Origin: Deltaproteobacteria bacterium
Lineage (GTDB): Bacteria; Desulfobacterota; Desulfarculia; Adiutricales; Adiutricaceae
NCBI GenBank assembly: GCA_031279155.1
Contig: JAITJB010000035.1
Coordinates: 1 to 19,204, forward strand
DNA: 19,204 bases
Direction of reading: 5' to 3'
The position numbers were made by a program, and so were the translations under genes. This document shows, in pieces, positions 6,311 to 13,971 of the stretch. The notes beneath the pieces were generated by a model, which had not been told where the DNA came from, did not search any database, and saw nothing but the letters and a program-made list of their open reading frames with translations. Numbering within the stretch: the first letter of the stretch is position 1; each line of letters starts with the position of its first letter.

Positions 6311-6967
6311 ATGGCGAAAAACGACCCCATCAAGACCACTATATTGGCCGCGAAGATCATCCCCAACGTAAGTAAAGATCTAGCTAAAGATCTAGGCTTA
6401 AAGCCTGGAATCAAAAGCTTGGGTCTGGTCACCACCGACTGTGATGACGTAACCTACACGGCTCTAGATGAGGCTACCAAGATGGCCGACGTCGAAGTGG
6501 TCTACGCTAAGAGCTTCTACGCAGGAGCGGCCAACGCCAACACCAAGCTCGCCGGCGAGATATTAGGCGTTTTGGGCGGACCTAACCCGGCGGAAATCAG
6601 AAGCGGCTTAAACGCCCTTAAGTCTTTTATCGAAAACGAGGCTTGGTTTTTGTCAGCTAACGATGACAATACCATCATCTACTATGCCCACACTATTTCA
6701 AGGACAGGAAGTTATTTATCTAAAATTGCCGGCGTCAAAGAGGGAGAATCGCTCTCCTATCTGATCGCGCCGCCATTAGAATCAGTTTACGCCATTGATA
6801 TGGCCCTTAAAGCCGCTGACGTGCGCATGGCCGCCTGGTACGGCCCGCCCTCGGAAACCAACTTCGGTGGCGGCTTACTTACCGGCAGCCAGTCGGCTTG
6901 TAAGGCCGCCTGCGAGGCCTTTGGCACGGCGGTACAGTACGTGGCCGATAACCCGACCAACTACTGA
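6311..6967 (+). CDS. eutL: EutL, tandem-BMC trimeric shell protein
   Basis: EutL is a BMC-T pseudohexameric shell protein with a gated central pore, thought to pass larger molecules. The 218-residue product matches E. coli EutL (219) in length and in hallmark segments: KSLGLVTTDCDDVTYTALDEATK (in two parts, about residues 35-57), an acidic pore-region EAWFLSANDDNT, SYLIAPPLESVYAIDMALKAA, and the FGGGLLTGSQSACKAACEAF C-terminus. The start has AGAGG about 8 bases before the ATG. A TATAAT-like hexamer at 6253-6258 has no matching -35, so I do not call a promoter. Confidence 0.94.
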   Translation: MAKNDPIKTTILAAKIIPNVSKDLAKDLGLKPGIKSLGLVTTDCDDVTYTALDEATKMADVEVVYAKSFYAGAANANTKLAGEILGVLGGPNPAEIRSGLNALKSFIENEAWFLSANDDNTIIYYAHTISRTGSYLSKIAGVKEGESLSYLIAPPLESVYAIDMALKAADVRMAAWYGPPSETNFGGGLLTGSQSACKAACEAFGTAVQYVADNPTNY

Positions 6968-6987
6968 TTAACCCTAGGGGATTTAGT

Positions 6988-8478
6988 ATGACCACAGGGA
7001 TAATCGACCGGGATCTGCTCTCCATCCAAGAGGCCAGAAACCTGGTTTTAAGATCTAACGCCGCCCACCAGATCTACGTTAACTGCGATCAAGAGTGCGT
7101 CAATAGTGCGGTTAAAGCCGTTGCTTCGGCCTGCGAGGCCGAAGCCGTAAGGCTAGCAAAGATGGCCCATGAGGAGACCGGCTTTGGCCTATGGCCAGAT
7201 AAGGTCCTTAAAAACCTCTTTGCCGCCCGCGAGGTCTATAACCACATTAAAGATCTAAAGACGGTGGGCATAATTCGCGAAGACCCGCAAAATCGCTTCT
7301 TTGAAGTTGGGGTCCCGGTGGGCTTGATTACGGCTTTAATCCCTTCAACTAACCCTACCTCAACGACCATCTTTAAGGCTTTAATCGCCCTTAAGGCCGG
7401 ATGCTCCATCATTTTTTCGCCCCACCCGGGGGCCAGAAATTCTATCTTGGAAACCGTTGCCATTATCCGATCGGTTTTAGATAGCCTCCATCTGCCAGCT
7501 GATTTAGTCACCTCCTTAACTAATCCCACCAAGGAGGGGACCGAAACCTTAATGCGCCACCCGCGCATGAACTTAATACTAGCCACCGGCGGTAACGCCA
7601 TGGTCCACGCCGCTTATAGCTCAGGGACCCCGGCTATCGGGGTCGGGCCCGGTAATGGCCCGGCCTTTATCGAAAAGAGCGCCGATATACCGCTTGCCGT
7701 TAAAAGAATCATGGATTCTAAGACCTTTGATAATGGCACCATCTGCGCTTCCGAGCAGTCTATCGTAACTGAGACTTCCATCCGCAAGGAGGTTATGGAA
7801 GAGGTTATTCGTCAGGGCGGGTATTTTCTGCCGCCTGGCGATAGCGAGCGCGTTGAGCGCATACTCATGGGCCCCACCGGAACCATGAACGCTAAGTTAG
7901 TTGGAAAGCCGGCCAGTTTTATAGCCGAGTGCGCTTCCATTACCATACCCCAGGGGACTAGAGTCCTTTTAGGCCAAGAAACCAGGGTTGGAGAAAAATA
8001 TCCCTATTCCAAAGAAAAACTCATGCCGGTTTTGGGCTTTTTTGTGGAAGACAATTGGGAGAAGGCCTGCCTTAAATGTATCGAGATATTGTCTCTCGAG
8101 GGCGCAGGTCACACCATGACCATCCACTCGCGCGATGAGCGCATCATCCGCGAGTTTGGCCTCAAAAAACCGGTCTCCCGTTTAATCGTCAACGCTCCAG
8201 CGGCCTTAGCCGCCATCGGGGCCGCTTCGGCCCTGGCCCCATCTTTGACCTTAGGCTGCGGGGCCATTGGCCACAACTCGACCTCTGATAACGTCGGGCC
8301 CTTAAATCTCATTAACATCCGACGGGTAGCTTACGGCACAAAAGAGCTCGAAGATCTTAAAGGCGAAATCCCCTCTTCTAGCTCGCCTCAAAGTAGCGTA
8401 GTAACAAATATCTCAGACGAAACTATTGATATGCTAGTTCAGACCATCATCAAACGCCTAGGTTTTAGTTTAGATTAA
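6988..8478 (+). CDS. eutE: BMC-associated acylating aldehyde dehydrogenase with C-terminal encapsulation helix
   Basis: This enzyme oxidises the lyase-derived aldehyde (acetaldehyde for ethanolamine) to acyl-CoA with NAD+ and CoA. Visible motifs are HEETGFG (61-67), STNPTSTT (120-127), SPHPG (144-148), ATGG (199-202), GVGPGN (218-223) and the catalytic cysteine in DNGTICASEQ (Cys253). At 496 residues it is about 30 longer than E. coli EutE (467). It lacks the usual N-terminal targeting helix. Instead it ends with a Ser-rich linker (about 463-475) and an amphipathic helix DETIDMLVQTIIKRLGF (about 477-493) that looks like an encapsulation peptide. The sequence resembles the AdhE-like/BMC aldehyde dehydrogenases more than enterobacterial EutE. 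The start ATG follows TAGGGGAT by about 8 bases. Confidence 0.92.
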   Translation: MTTGIIDRDLLSIQEARNLVLRSNAAHQIYVNCDQECVNSAVKAVASACEAEAVRLAKMAHEETGFGLWPDKVLKNLFAAREVYNHIKDLKTVGIIREDPQNRFFEVGVPVGLITALIPSTNPTSTTIFKALIALKAGCSIIFSPHPGARNSILETVAIIRSVLDSLHLPADLVTSLTNPTKEGTETLMRHPRMNLILATGGNAMVHAAYSSGTPAIGVGPGNGPAFIEKSADIPLAVKRIMDSKTFDNGTICASEQSIVTETSIRKEVMEEVIRQGGYFLPPGDSERVERILMGPTGTMNAKLVGKPASFIAECASITIPQGTRVLLGQETRVGEKYPYSKEKLMPVLGFFVEDNWEKACLKCIEILSLEGAGHTMTIHSRDERIIREFGLKKPVSRLIVNAPAALAAIGAASALAPSLTLGCGAIGHNSTSDNVGPLNLINIRRVAYGTKELEDLKGEIPSSSSPQSSVVTNISDETIDMLVQTIIKRLGFSLD

Positions 8479-8481
8479 TCA

Positions 8482-8534
8482 AGCCAAGGACAAATACCCC
8501 TTGGCTAACACCTTAGTCCCTAATTTTTTGGGAC
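8482..8534 (+). other. Two intercistronic hairpins between eutE and eutM
   Basis: AGCCAAGG (8482-8489) pairs with CCTTGGCT (8499-8506) in a perfect 8-bp stem. GTCCC (8516-8520) pairs with GGGAC (8530-8534) around a T-rich loop. Neither is followed by a good T-tract. They may act in mRNA processing or stability to set the high ratio of shell protein EutM to enzymes. Confidence 0.55.
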
Positions 8535-8600
8535 AATTTATAAGCTAACAACGCGCCCAAGCCAGCTATTAAGCGGCTCGGCCTACAGGAGGACAGTAAA

Positions 8601-8915
<315 letters not shown>

Positions 8916-8942
8916 TAGATAGGCTCGGTTAAAATACATCTC

Positions 8943-9836
8943 ATGGAAGAGCCTAAGACTACCCTAAGTCAACAATCCTTAAGGGAGATAGACGATCGCC
9001 GGGCCTTTCTAGATGCCTTAGTAGCTTGCGAGCACAAGATATCTCCCATTATGCCCGGCGACTTTATCCGGGTAGGTCTTGACTTGGGGACCTCTTCCAT
9101 CGTCTTAGTCGTCTTATCTGAAGCCGCCTCTCCCTTGGCCTTGGCTAGAGAGACGGCTAATGTGGTCCGAGACGGGCTAGTCGTAGATTTTGCCAAAGCC
9201 CGCACTATCACTGAAAGACTTAGAAAGAGCGTTGAGAGTTCTCTTGGCGTTCGGTTAACCAGGGCGGCCATTGCCGTGCCGCCTAAGACCTCTCAAAGAG
9301 ACGCGGCCACTCACCGCTACGTCTGCGAGGGGGCCGGCCTAGAAGTTGATAATATTTGGGAAGAGCCAGAGTCTGCCAATTTCTTTTTAAAGATATTATC
9401 TGGCGCCATCGCCGACATCGGCGGCGGGACAACCGGGGCGGCCGTCTTTAAGGACGGCCAAGTTGTAGCCTCTTTTGACGAGGCTACCGGCGGGCACCAC
9501 CTGAGCCTAGTCTTAGCTGGTCACTTTAAGATTGCTTACGAGAAGGCCGAAAACTTTAAGTTAGATCCCAAAAACCGCTCGATCATTACCCCGGTCGTAG
9601 CCCCGGTCTTAAGTAAAATGGGTTCTATCTTAAGAGAAGGGCTTAAAGGTTACGATATCCCTAAGCTCTACTTAGTGGGCGGCTCGGCTGCCGCCCCTAT
9701 GGCCGGACCCATCATCAGCCGGGAAACAAATCTCCCGGTTGAGGTCCTCTACCAACCAGAACTCATCACCCCTGTGGGCATTGCCTTAGGCTGCCCGGCT
9801 TATGCTTCTGACCGATTAGATCTAGATCTAACTTAG
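8943..9836 (+). CDS. eutJ: EutJ, actin/Hsp70-fold chaperone-like protein
   Basis: EutJ is a putative chaperone of the Eut system with the actin/Hsp70 ATPase fold. The 297-residue product shows the phosphate-1 motif GLDLGTSS (45-52), VVRDGLVVDF (about 74-83), DEPxx-like EEPESA (140-145), the phosphate-2 motif DIGGGTTG (158-165), DEATGGHHLSL and the adenosine motif LVGGSAAAP. The order and spacing match E. coli EutJ (278), with a somewhat longer N-terminus. It ends in TAG at 9834-9836. In this apparently Pyl-decoding organism, readthrough would add 19 codons plus Pyl and stop at the TGA overlapping the next gene's GTG start, which is noted as a finding. Confidence 0.92.
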   Translation: MEEPKTTLSQQSLREIDDRRAFLDALVACEHKISPIMPGDFIRVGLDLGTSSIVLVVLSEAASPLALARETANVVRDGLVVDFAKARTITERLRKSVESSLGVRLTRAAIAVPPKTSQRDAATHRYVCEGAGLEVDNIWEEPESANFFLKILSGAIADIGGGTTGAAVFKDGQVVASFDEATGGHHLSLVLAGHFKIAYEKAENFKLDPKNRSIITPVVAPVLSKMGSILREGLKGYDIPKLYLVGGSAAAPMAGPIISRETNLPVEVLYQPELITPVGIALGCPAYASDRLDLDLT

Positions 9837-9889
9837 TTTTTTTTATCCTCGCGACAAAGGCTCTTTGGGGCCTCAAAGGAGGAAATTTC

Positions 9890-10696
9890 GTGATCTTTAA
9901 TGAGGACCTAGTCCAAAAAATAACCGCCGAGATCCTAAGAAGGCTATCAATAAAGCCGTCTTCGGGAGACCAAAAAGAAGCGCTTGATAGCCCTAAGGCT
10001 AATACTTTCCCAACTAGCCCGGCTATCTCAGAGCCAAAAATACCCGCTGAGCTAAAACCCTTAATGGTCGTGGGAGCGCTTGACGCCCTCCCCCAAGAGA
10101 CCACTAAGGCTCTTAGCGAAATTTATAGCTTTAACATTATTGGCACCTTCGATAACCAGCCCCACATCCCCGGCGCCCCGCTCCTTTTAACCTCCCTAGG
10201 CATCCAGCCATTAGTGAGGGTAGCCTATGGCGATGAGGGCTGCACCATCGAGGGCCGGGCCCTTCTAAGAGCCTTACTTGAAGGCCGCCGGGCGGTTATC
10301 TGGGATGAGGGCGTTAAGTGGCGTGCCTATAGAACCACCGCCCCGAGATCGCTTATCGCAGGGTACCTTACTTACGAAGCCGCTCTTAAAACCGCCGGAG
10401 TCAAAATAGTAAGCTACCATGGGCTCATCAAAGCCTTAAGCGATAATAATCAAAACGCCAAGGCCTATCCCCCGAGCCCGCCGCCCTGGTCCGGGGCCGG
10501 CCAAAAATCCTTAAGCTACCCTAAAATCGATACTTCTAGCCAGGGCCGGATTATAACTGAAGCTGCGGTTAAAACGATGATATCGGCTGCTTCTACTCCG
10601 GGCCTTTTTGAGATCGGTCCTAGGGATATCTTGACCCCGCTGGCTAAGGATTACCTGGCCAGCCTCAGGCTTAAAATCGTCAAAACCGATGAATAA
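9890..10696 (+). CDS. BMC-operon protein of unknown function (eut_hyp type)
   Basis: I recognise this as similar to a conserved protein of Gram-positive-style eut/pdu operons that is absent from E. coli, but I do not know its function. The 268-residue product starts with an amphipathic helix, NEDLVQKITAEILRRLSI (residues 4-21), very like the encapsulation peptides of EutC and EutQ. A Pro/Ser-rich linker follows (about 23-55). An alpha/beta domain then begins PLMVVGALDALPQETTKAL and contains LLLTSLGIQPLVRVAYGDEG. A second disordered Pro-rich stretch (AYPPSPPPWSGAG) precedes a C-terminal segment with GRIITEAAVKTMISAA and LTPLAKDYLASL. The GTG start is supported by AAAGGAGG 8-10 bases upstream. 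It is probably carried as cargo in the shell. Confidence 0.75.
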   Translation: MIFNEDLVQKITAEILRRLSIKPSSGDQKEALDSPKANTFPTSPAISEPKIPAELKPLMVVGALDALPQETTKALSEIYSFNIIGTFDNQPHIPGAPLLLTSLGIQPLVRVAYGDEGCTIEGRALLRALLEGRRAVIWDEGVKWRAYRTTAPRSLIAGYLTYEAALKTAGVKIVSYHGLIKALSDNNQNAKAYPPSPPPWSGAGQKSLSYPKIDTSSQGRIITEAAVKTMISAASTPGLFEIGPRDILTPLAKDYLASLRLKIVKTDE

Positions 10697-10697
10697 A

Positions 10698-10800
10698 CCC
10701 TTGGAATAATCCAAGGGCTCATCAAAACAATTACCCAGTGAATAACCCCTAGGATAACCAAAGGGCTAACCAAGAAGTCGCCCCCTGGAATCACCCAAGG
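10698..10800 (+). repeat. Three degenerate hairpin copies before eutN
   Basis: CCCTTGGAATAATCCAAGGG (10698-10717) is a perfect 8-bp stem with loop ATAA. CCCTAGGATAACCAAAGGG (10747-10765) and CCCTGGAATCACCCAAGG (10783-10800) are diverged copies. The spacing is about 49 and 36 bp. There is no T-tract, so termination is unlikely. Repeated intercistronic stem-loops could protect or process mRNA before the low-abundance vertex protein gene. Confidence 0.6.
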
Positions 10801-10807
10801 AACCATT

Positions 10808-11080
10808 ATGATCATCGGCAAAGTCTTAGGTAATGTCTGGGCCACCAAAAAAGATCCCAAACTAAGTGGCCGCAAACTCTTGGTCGTCAGAACTACTGGT
10901 AGTAACGGGGCTGAAACCATTGTGGCTGTCGATACCATCGGCGCCGGCATCGGCGAGGACGTCTTAGTGACCAAGGGCAGCGTAGCCAGAAACTCCCTTG
11001 GCGATCGCGATAGTCCTGTGGACGCCGTCATAGTCGGCATTATCGATACCCTTGAGGTCGACGATAAGCTCTTAGAGTAA
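10808..11080 (+). CDS. eutN: EutN/CcmL-type BMC-P pentameric vertex protein
   Basis: This 90-residue protein forms the pentamers that close the vertices of the polyhedral shell. It has the family start MIIGKVLGNVWATKKDPKL (1-19), the middle KLLVVRTTG and AVDTIGAGIGEDVLVTKGS, and the C-terminal DAVIVGIIDTLEV. The length is typical of the family (about 85-100). AAGGAA lies about 5 bases before the ATG. It stands between the eut_hyp-type gene and eutQ with short gaps on both sides. Confidence 0.95.
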   Translation: MIIGKVLGNVWATKKDPKLSGRKLLVVRTTGSNGAETIVAVDTIGAGIGEDVLVTKGSVARNSLGDRDSPVDAVIVGIIDTLEVDDKLLE

Positions 11081-11118
11081 AAAAAAAGCCAAATAAATTT
11101 TAGCCCCTTGGAGGAATC

Positions 11119-11577
11119 ATGCCCATCGACAAAAAGGAATTGGAAGCCATAGTCCGGAAAGTTTTATCCGAGATGAATTTTGAGGCCCCTAAACCGAGCC
11201 AAGAGCCATCTTGGAAAAAGATCGATCAAAGCGGCGTCATGGCCATAAAGCTTCCAGAGGTTAAGCCCGAACCCTTTGACACTGGAAAGGCTGGCGATAA
11301 GGTTTTCCTCAAAGACGTCTCCCAATTATCCGAGAGCCCTCGCTTAGGTTTTGGCGTCATGGAAATGGATCAATCGGTCTTTCGCTGGACCTTAAATTAC
11401 GATGAGGTCGACTACATTATCGATGGGACCTTGGAGATCTTAATCGATGGCCGCAAGGTTTCGGCTAAGGCCGGGGAGGTCATCTTTATCCCGGCTCACA
11501 CCACCATTGAGTTTTCTTCTCCAGGTTTTACCAGATTTTTCTACGTAGTCTACCCGGCTAATTGGTACGAGCAATAA
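11119..11577 (+). CDS. eutQ: EutQ cupin-domain protein
   Basis: EutQ is a cupin-fold protein with reported acetate kinase activity in Salmonella and a role in BMC assembly. The 152-residue product is shorter than E. coli EutQ (233). It has an N-terminal encapsulation-type helix (KKELEAIVRKVLSEMNF, residues 5-21), a linker, and a cupin domain from about residue 58. The cupin core reads WTLNYDEVDYIIDGTLEILI, then AKAGEVIFIPAHTTIEF. TTGGAGG sits about 6 bases before the ATG. If the acetate kinase role holds here it could substitute for the missing EutD/Ack branch, but that is inference. Confidence 0.92.
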   Translation: MPIDKKELEAIVRKVLSEMNFEAPKPSQEPSWKKIDQSGVMAIKLPEVKPEPFDTGKAGDKVFLKDVSQLSESPRLGFGVMEMDQSVFRWTLNYDEVDYIIDGTLEILIDGRKVSAKAGEVIFIPAHTTIEFSSPGFTRFFYVVYPANWYEQ

Positions 11578-11636
11578 TAAGTTCGGCTTATAAGCCTCTT
11601 TCCAACTCACGAGATTTCTTTATGTGGACTTCGTAA

Positions 11637-12392
11637 ATGAAAGTTTTAACCGAAACCGAACTCAGGCGCATTTTACTAGATCGCACGGTCTCAGCCTGGA
11701 CCGTACCCAAGGGAACTATTCCGACGCCAGCTGCCCTAGACTTTTTAAAAGAAAGGGGTATCAGGGTTCTCTATGAAGAACCTGGCTCCGGCGTCTTAGA
11801 CGCCAAATTCCAGCCCCTACCTCCGGGATCCTTTATTGGTCCCAATGGGGAGACGCTCGACCGCAAACCCGAAGCCCTGACCCACTTATCTGGCCGCAGG
11901 TTGGTACCCAAAAACCACCCGGTCATCATTTGGCGCGGCAAACTCGATAGCTTATGCGCGGCCATTATCTACGCCCAAGTTCAGGGGGCTGAAGTAGGCC
12001 GAGAAGATTTTGTTAGCGATCTCGAAGAAATCTTAGAGTTCTGCCGGGCCCTTCTCCCAGCTGAACTGCGCTCCGAAGCTGTCCCGCCCTTTCTTTTAAC
12101 CGGTCTTGACGCCAGGGCCGTGCGCGAGCGCAGTCACGATCCGATGAAGTTTTTTGGCGCTCCTCACATGAAGTCCACTTACAAGATGGGCCGCCTGCCG
12201 ATACTTTTAAACCGGCTGCGCGCTTTGGTCCGGGAAACGGAACTGGCTGCGGCTACGGCCTTTTTAGACGCCGACGGCAACTGCTCGCGCGAGGATATCG
12301 TCATGGCTTTAAATAGGCTATCGAGCCTATTTTACGTCTTAATGTTTAAGTATCTCCCCAAAGGCTTCACCCCTGAGAGTTCTGGCATTTAG
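11637..12392 (+). CDS. eutT: EutT-type corrinoid adenosyltransferase lacking the Cys metal motif
   Basis: EutT makes adenosylcobalamin from cobalamin and ATP for the EutBC lyase. The 251-residue product (E. coli 267) has the N-terminal TPAALDFLKERGIRVLY segment, EALTHLSGRRLVPKNHP (about 80-96), a central helical bundle, LLNRLRALVRETELAAA and ALNRLSSLFYVLMF (near the C-terminus). In Salmonella EutT a Cys-rich HX11CCX2C motif binds a divalent metal just before the THLS segment. Here that stretch reads FIGPNGETLDRKPEALTHL with no Cys. The enzyme may therefore use a metal-independent mode or other ligands. It ends in TAG, with a TAA four codons later. Confidence 0.88.
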   Translation: MKVLTETELRRILLDRTVSAWTVPKGTIPTPAALDFLKERGIRVLYEEPGSGVLDAKFQPLPPGSFIGPNGETLDRKPEALTHLSGRRLVPKNHPVIIWRGKLDSLCAAIIYAQVQGAEVGREDFVSDLEEILEFCRALLPAELRSEAVPPFLLTGLDARAVRERSHDPMKFFGAPHMKSTYKMGRLPILLNRLRALVRETELAAATAFLDADGNCSREDIVMALNRLSSLFYVLMFKYLPKGFTPESSGI

Positions 12393-12419
12393 CTTTATGA
12401 TATTTAATACCCCTAGCCA

Positions 12420-12439
12420 AACTTGCCTATTAGCAAGTT
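12420..12439 (+). other. Intercistronic hairpin between eutT and eutA
   Basis: AACTTGC (12420-12426) pairs with GCAAGTT (12433-12439) in a perfect 7-bp stem with a 6-base loop. It is followed by an A-run, not a T-run, so a terminator on this strand is unlikely. It sits 23 bases before the eutA start. Confidence 0.5.
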
Positions 12440-12461
12440 AAAAAACAAGGCCGCCTAAACC

Positions 12462-13955
12462 TTGACTGAAACCATCATAAGCGTGGGCATCGATCTGGGC
12501 ACTACCACCACCCAGGTTATTTTTAGCCGCCTTACGGTTGAGAACATCGCCGGGGCGGCCTCGGTTCCGCGCATCCAAATAGTGGATAAAAAGATAATCC
12601 ACCAAGGTCAAATCCGCTTCACCCCGTTATTGGACCGGACGATAATCGACGCCGAAGGCGTCTTGGCTATTGTCCAAAAAGAGTACGAAGCGGCAGGCTT
12701 TAAGCCGTCTGACGTCTCAGCCGGGGCCGTCATTATCACCGGGGATACGGCCAAAAAAGAAAATAGCGAAAAAGTTTTAAGCACTTTAAGCGGCCTAGCC
12801 GGCGATTTTGTCGTGGCCACCGCCGGAAGCGATTTAGAATCGGTTTTAGCCGGGCGCGGGGCCGGGACAGCTGAAATGAGCCGCCAAGAACCTGGCCGCC
12901 CTTTAGCTAACCTTGATATCGGAGGCGGAACTACTAACATCGGTATCTTTTTAGATGGACAGCCCGTTGATACCTCCTGCCTAGATATCGGTGGTCGCCA
13001 GATCATGGTCGACCCCATTAAGAAAACTATAACTCAGATTTCCCCCAAGGTGATTACTTTAGCCGCTTCCATGGGTCTTAAGATTAAAGAAGGCGATATT
13101 TTCGATATCATAATTTTAGAAAAAATTTGCGACCGGTTAGTTTCCATCATGGCCCAAGCCATCGGCTTGGTAGCCCAAGGTAGAGATGATAGAGATGGTA
13201 GAGATGGGAATGATTCCAGAAATGACAAAAGCCATCTCGAACTCTTTCTGACCAGTCACCCGCTCAAGAAAATCTGGCGCCTTTACGGGCTAACATTTTC
13301 AGGCGGGGTAGCCGACTTTATCTACGGCGATCTTGATACTTTAGATCCCTTTCGCTATGGCGACATCGGGCCGATTTTGGGTAAATCGGTCTTAAAATCG
13401 AGCGATTTTAATAGCCTAAAAATTTTAAAGCCCAAAGAAACCATAAGAGCTACCGTGGTCGGGGCCGGCTCCAACGCCTTAGAATTAAGCGGCTCAACTG
13501 TGACCATAAGTCACCCTGAGGTATTACCCTTAAAAAATCTGCCCATCGTAAAATTAACCGCAGATGATGAAGCCGATAACTACCGCTACTTTAGTTCGCG
13601 CTTAGCTTCAAAACTATCGTGGTACCGCGAGGCCTCAGGGCTAGGCTACCAGCCCCTGGCCGTGGCCTTTGCCGGCCTTAAAAACCCCTCTTACGAGCAG
13701 GTTCTTTTGATTCGCGATCGCCTCCTTGAGGGCTTAGACTTTTATCTTTCAAAAAACGATCTCTTAGTAGTTATCTTAGAAGAGGACATGGCCAAGAGCT
13801 TAGGGCAAACCTTAAGAGCGGCCCTGCCGCAAAAAGTTGTAATTTCTTTAGACTCAGTTAAGGTAGAAAGCGGCGACTACATAGACATTGGCCTACCTGT
13901 GGTTAGCGGCCGGGTGGTACCGGTTATCGTTAAGACGCTAGTCTTCGGTCGATGA
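12462..13955 (+). CDS. eutA: EutA, ethanolamine ammonia-lyase reactivating factor
   Basis: EutA uses ATP to remove damaged cobalamin from inactivated EutBC. The 497-residue product (E. coli 467) has an actin/Hsp70-like fold with phosphate-1 motif VGIDLGTTTTQ (about 8-18), RTIIDAEGVLAIVQ, GAVIITGDTAKKEN, phosphate-2 motif LDIGGGTTNIG (about 152-162), LYGLTFSGGVADFIYG and RATVVGAGSNALELSGST. A low-complexity RDD/RDG/RDG insert (about residues 241-247) is encoded by a 9-bp tandem repeat and probably sits in a surface loop. The TTG start at 12462 has only a weak upstream AAGG. pduS follows after 16 bp. Confidence 0.93.
   Translation: MTETIISVGIDLGTTTTQVIFSRLTVENIAGAASVPRIQIVDKKIIHQGQIRFTPLLDRTIIDAEGVLAIVQKEYEAAGFKPSDVSAGAVIITGDTAKKENSEKVLSTLSGLAGDFVVATAGSDLESVLAGRGAGTAEMSRQEPGRPLANLDIGGGTTNIGIFLDGQPVDTSCLDIGGRQIMVDPIKKTITQISPKVITLAASMGLKIKEGDIFDIIILEKICDRLVSIMAQAIGLVAQGRDDRDGRDGNDSRNDKSHLELFLTSHPLKKIWRLYGLTFSGGVADFIYGDLDTLDPFRYGDIGPILGKSVLKSSDFNSLKILKPKETIRATVVGAGSNALELSGSTVTISHPEVLPLKNLPIVKLTADDEADNYRYFSSRLASKLSWYREASGLGYQPLAVAFAGLKNPSYEQVLLIRDRLLEGLDFYLSKNDLLVVILEEDMAKSLGQTLRAALPQKVVISLDSVKVESGDYIDIGLPVVSGRVVPVIVKTLVFGR
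13182..13208 (+). repeat. 9-bp minisatellite inside eutA
   Basis: AGAGATGAT, AGAGATGGT and AGAGATGGG stand in tandem (13182-13208). The unit is a multiple of three, so copy-number change would lengthen or shorten a hydrophilic RD-rich loop without breaking the frame. Confidence 0.7.
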
Positions 13956-13971
13956 GGGCTTGGAATAATTT

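Noticed and set aside
10698..10800. CRISPR array before eutN
   Set aside because: Only three diverged palindromic copies at unequal spacing and no cas genes; they are hairpins, not CRISPR repeats.
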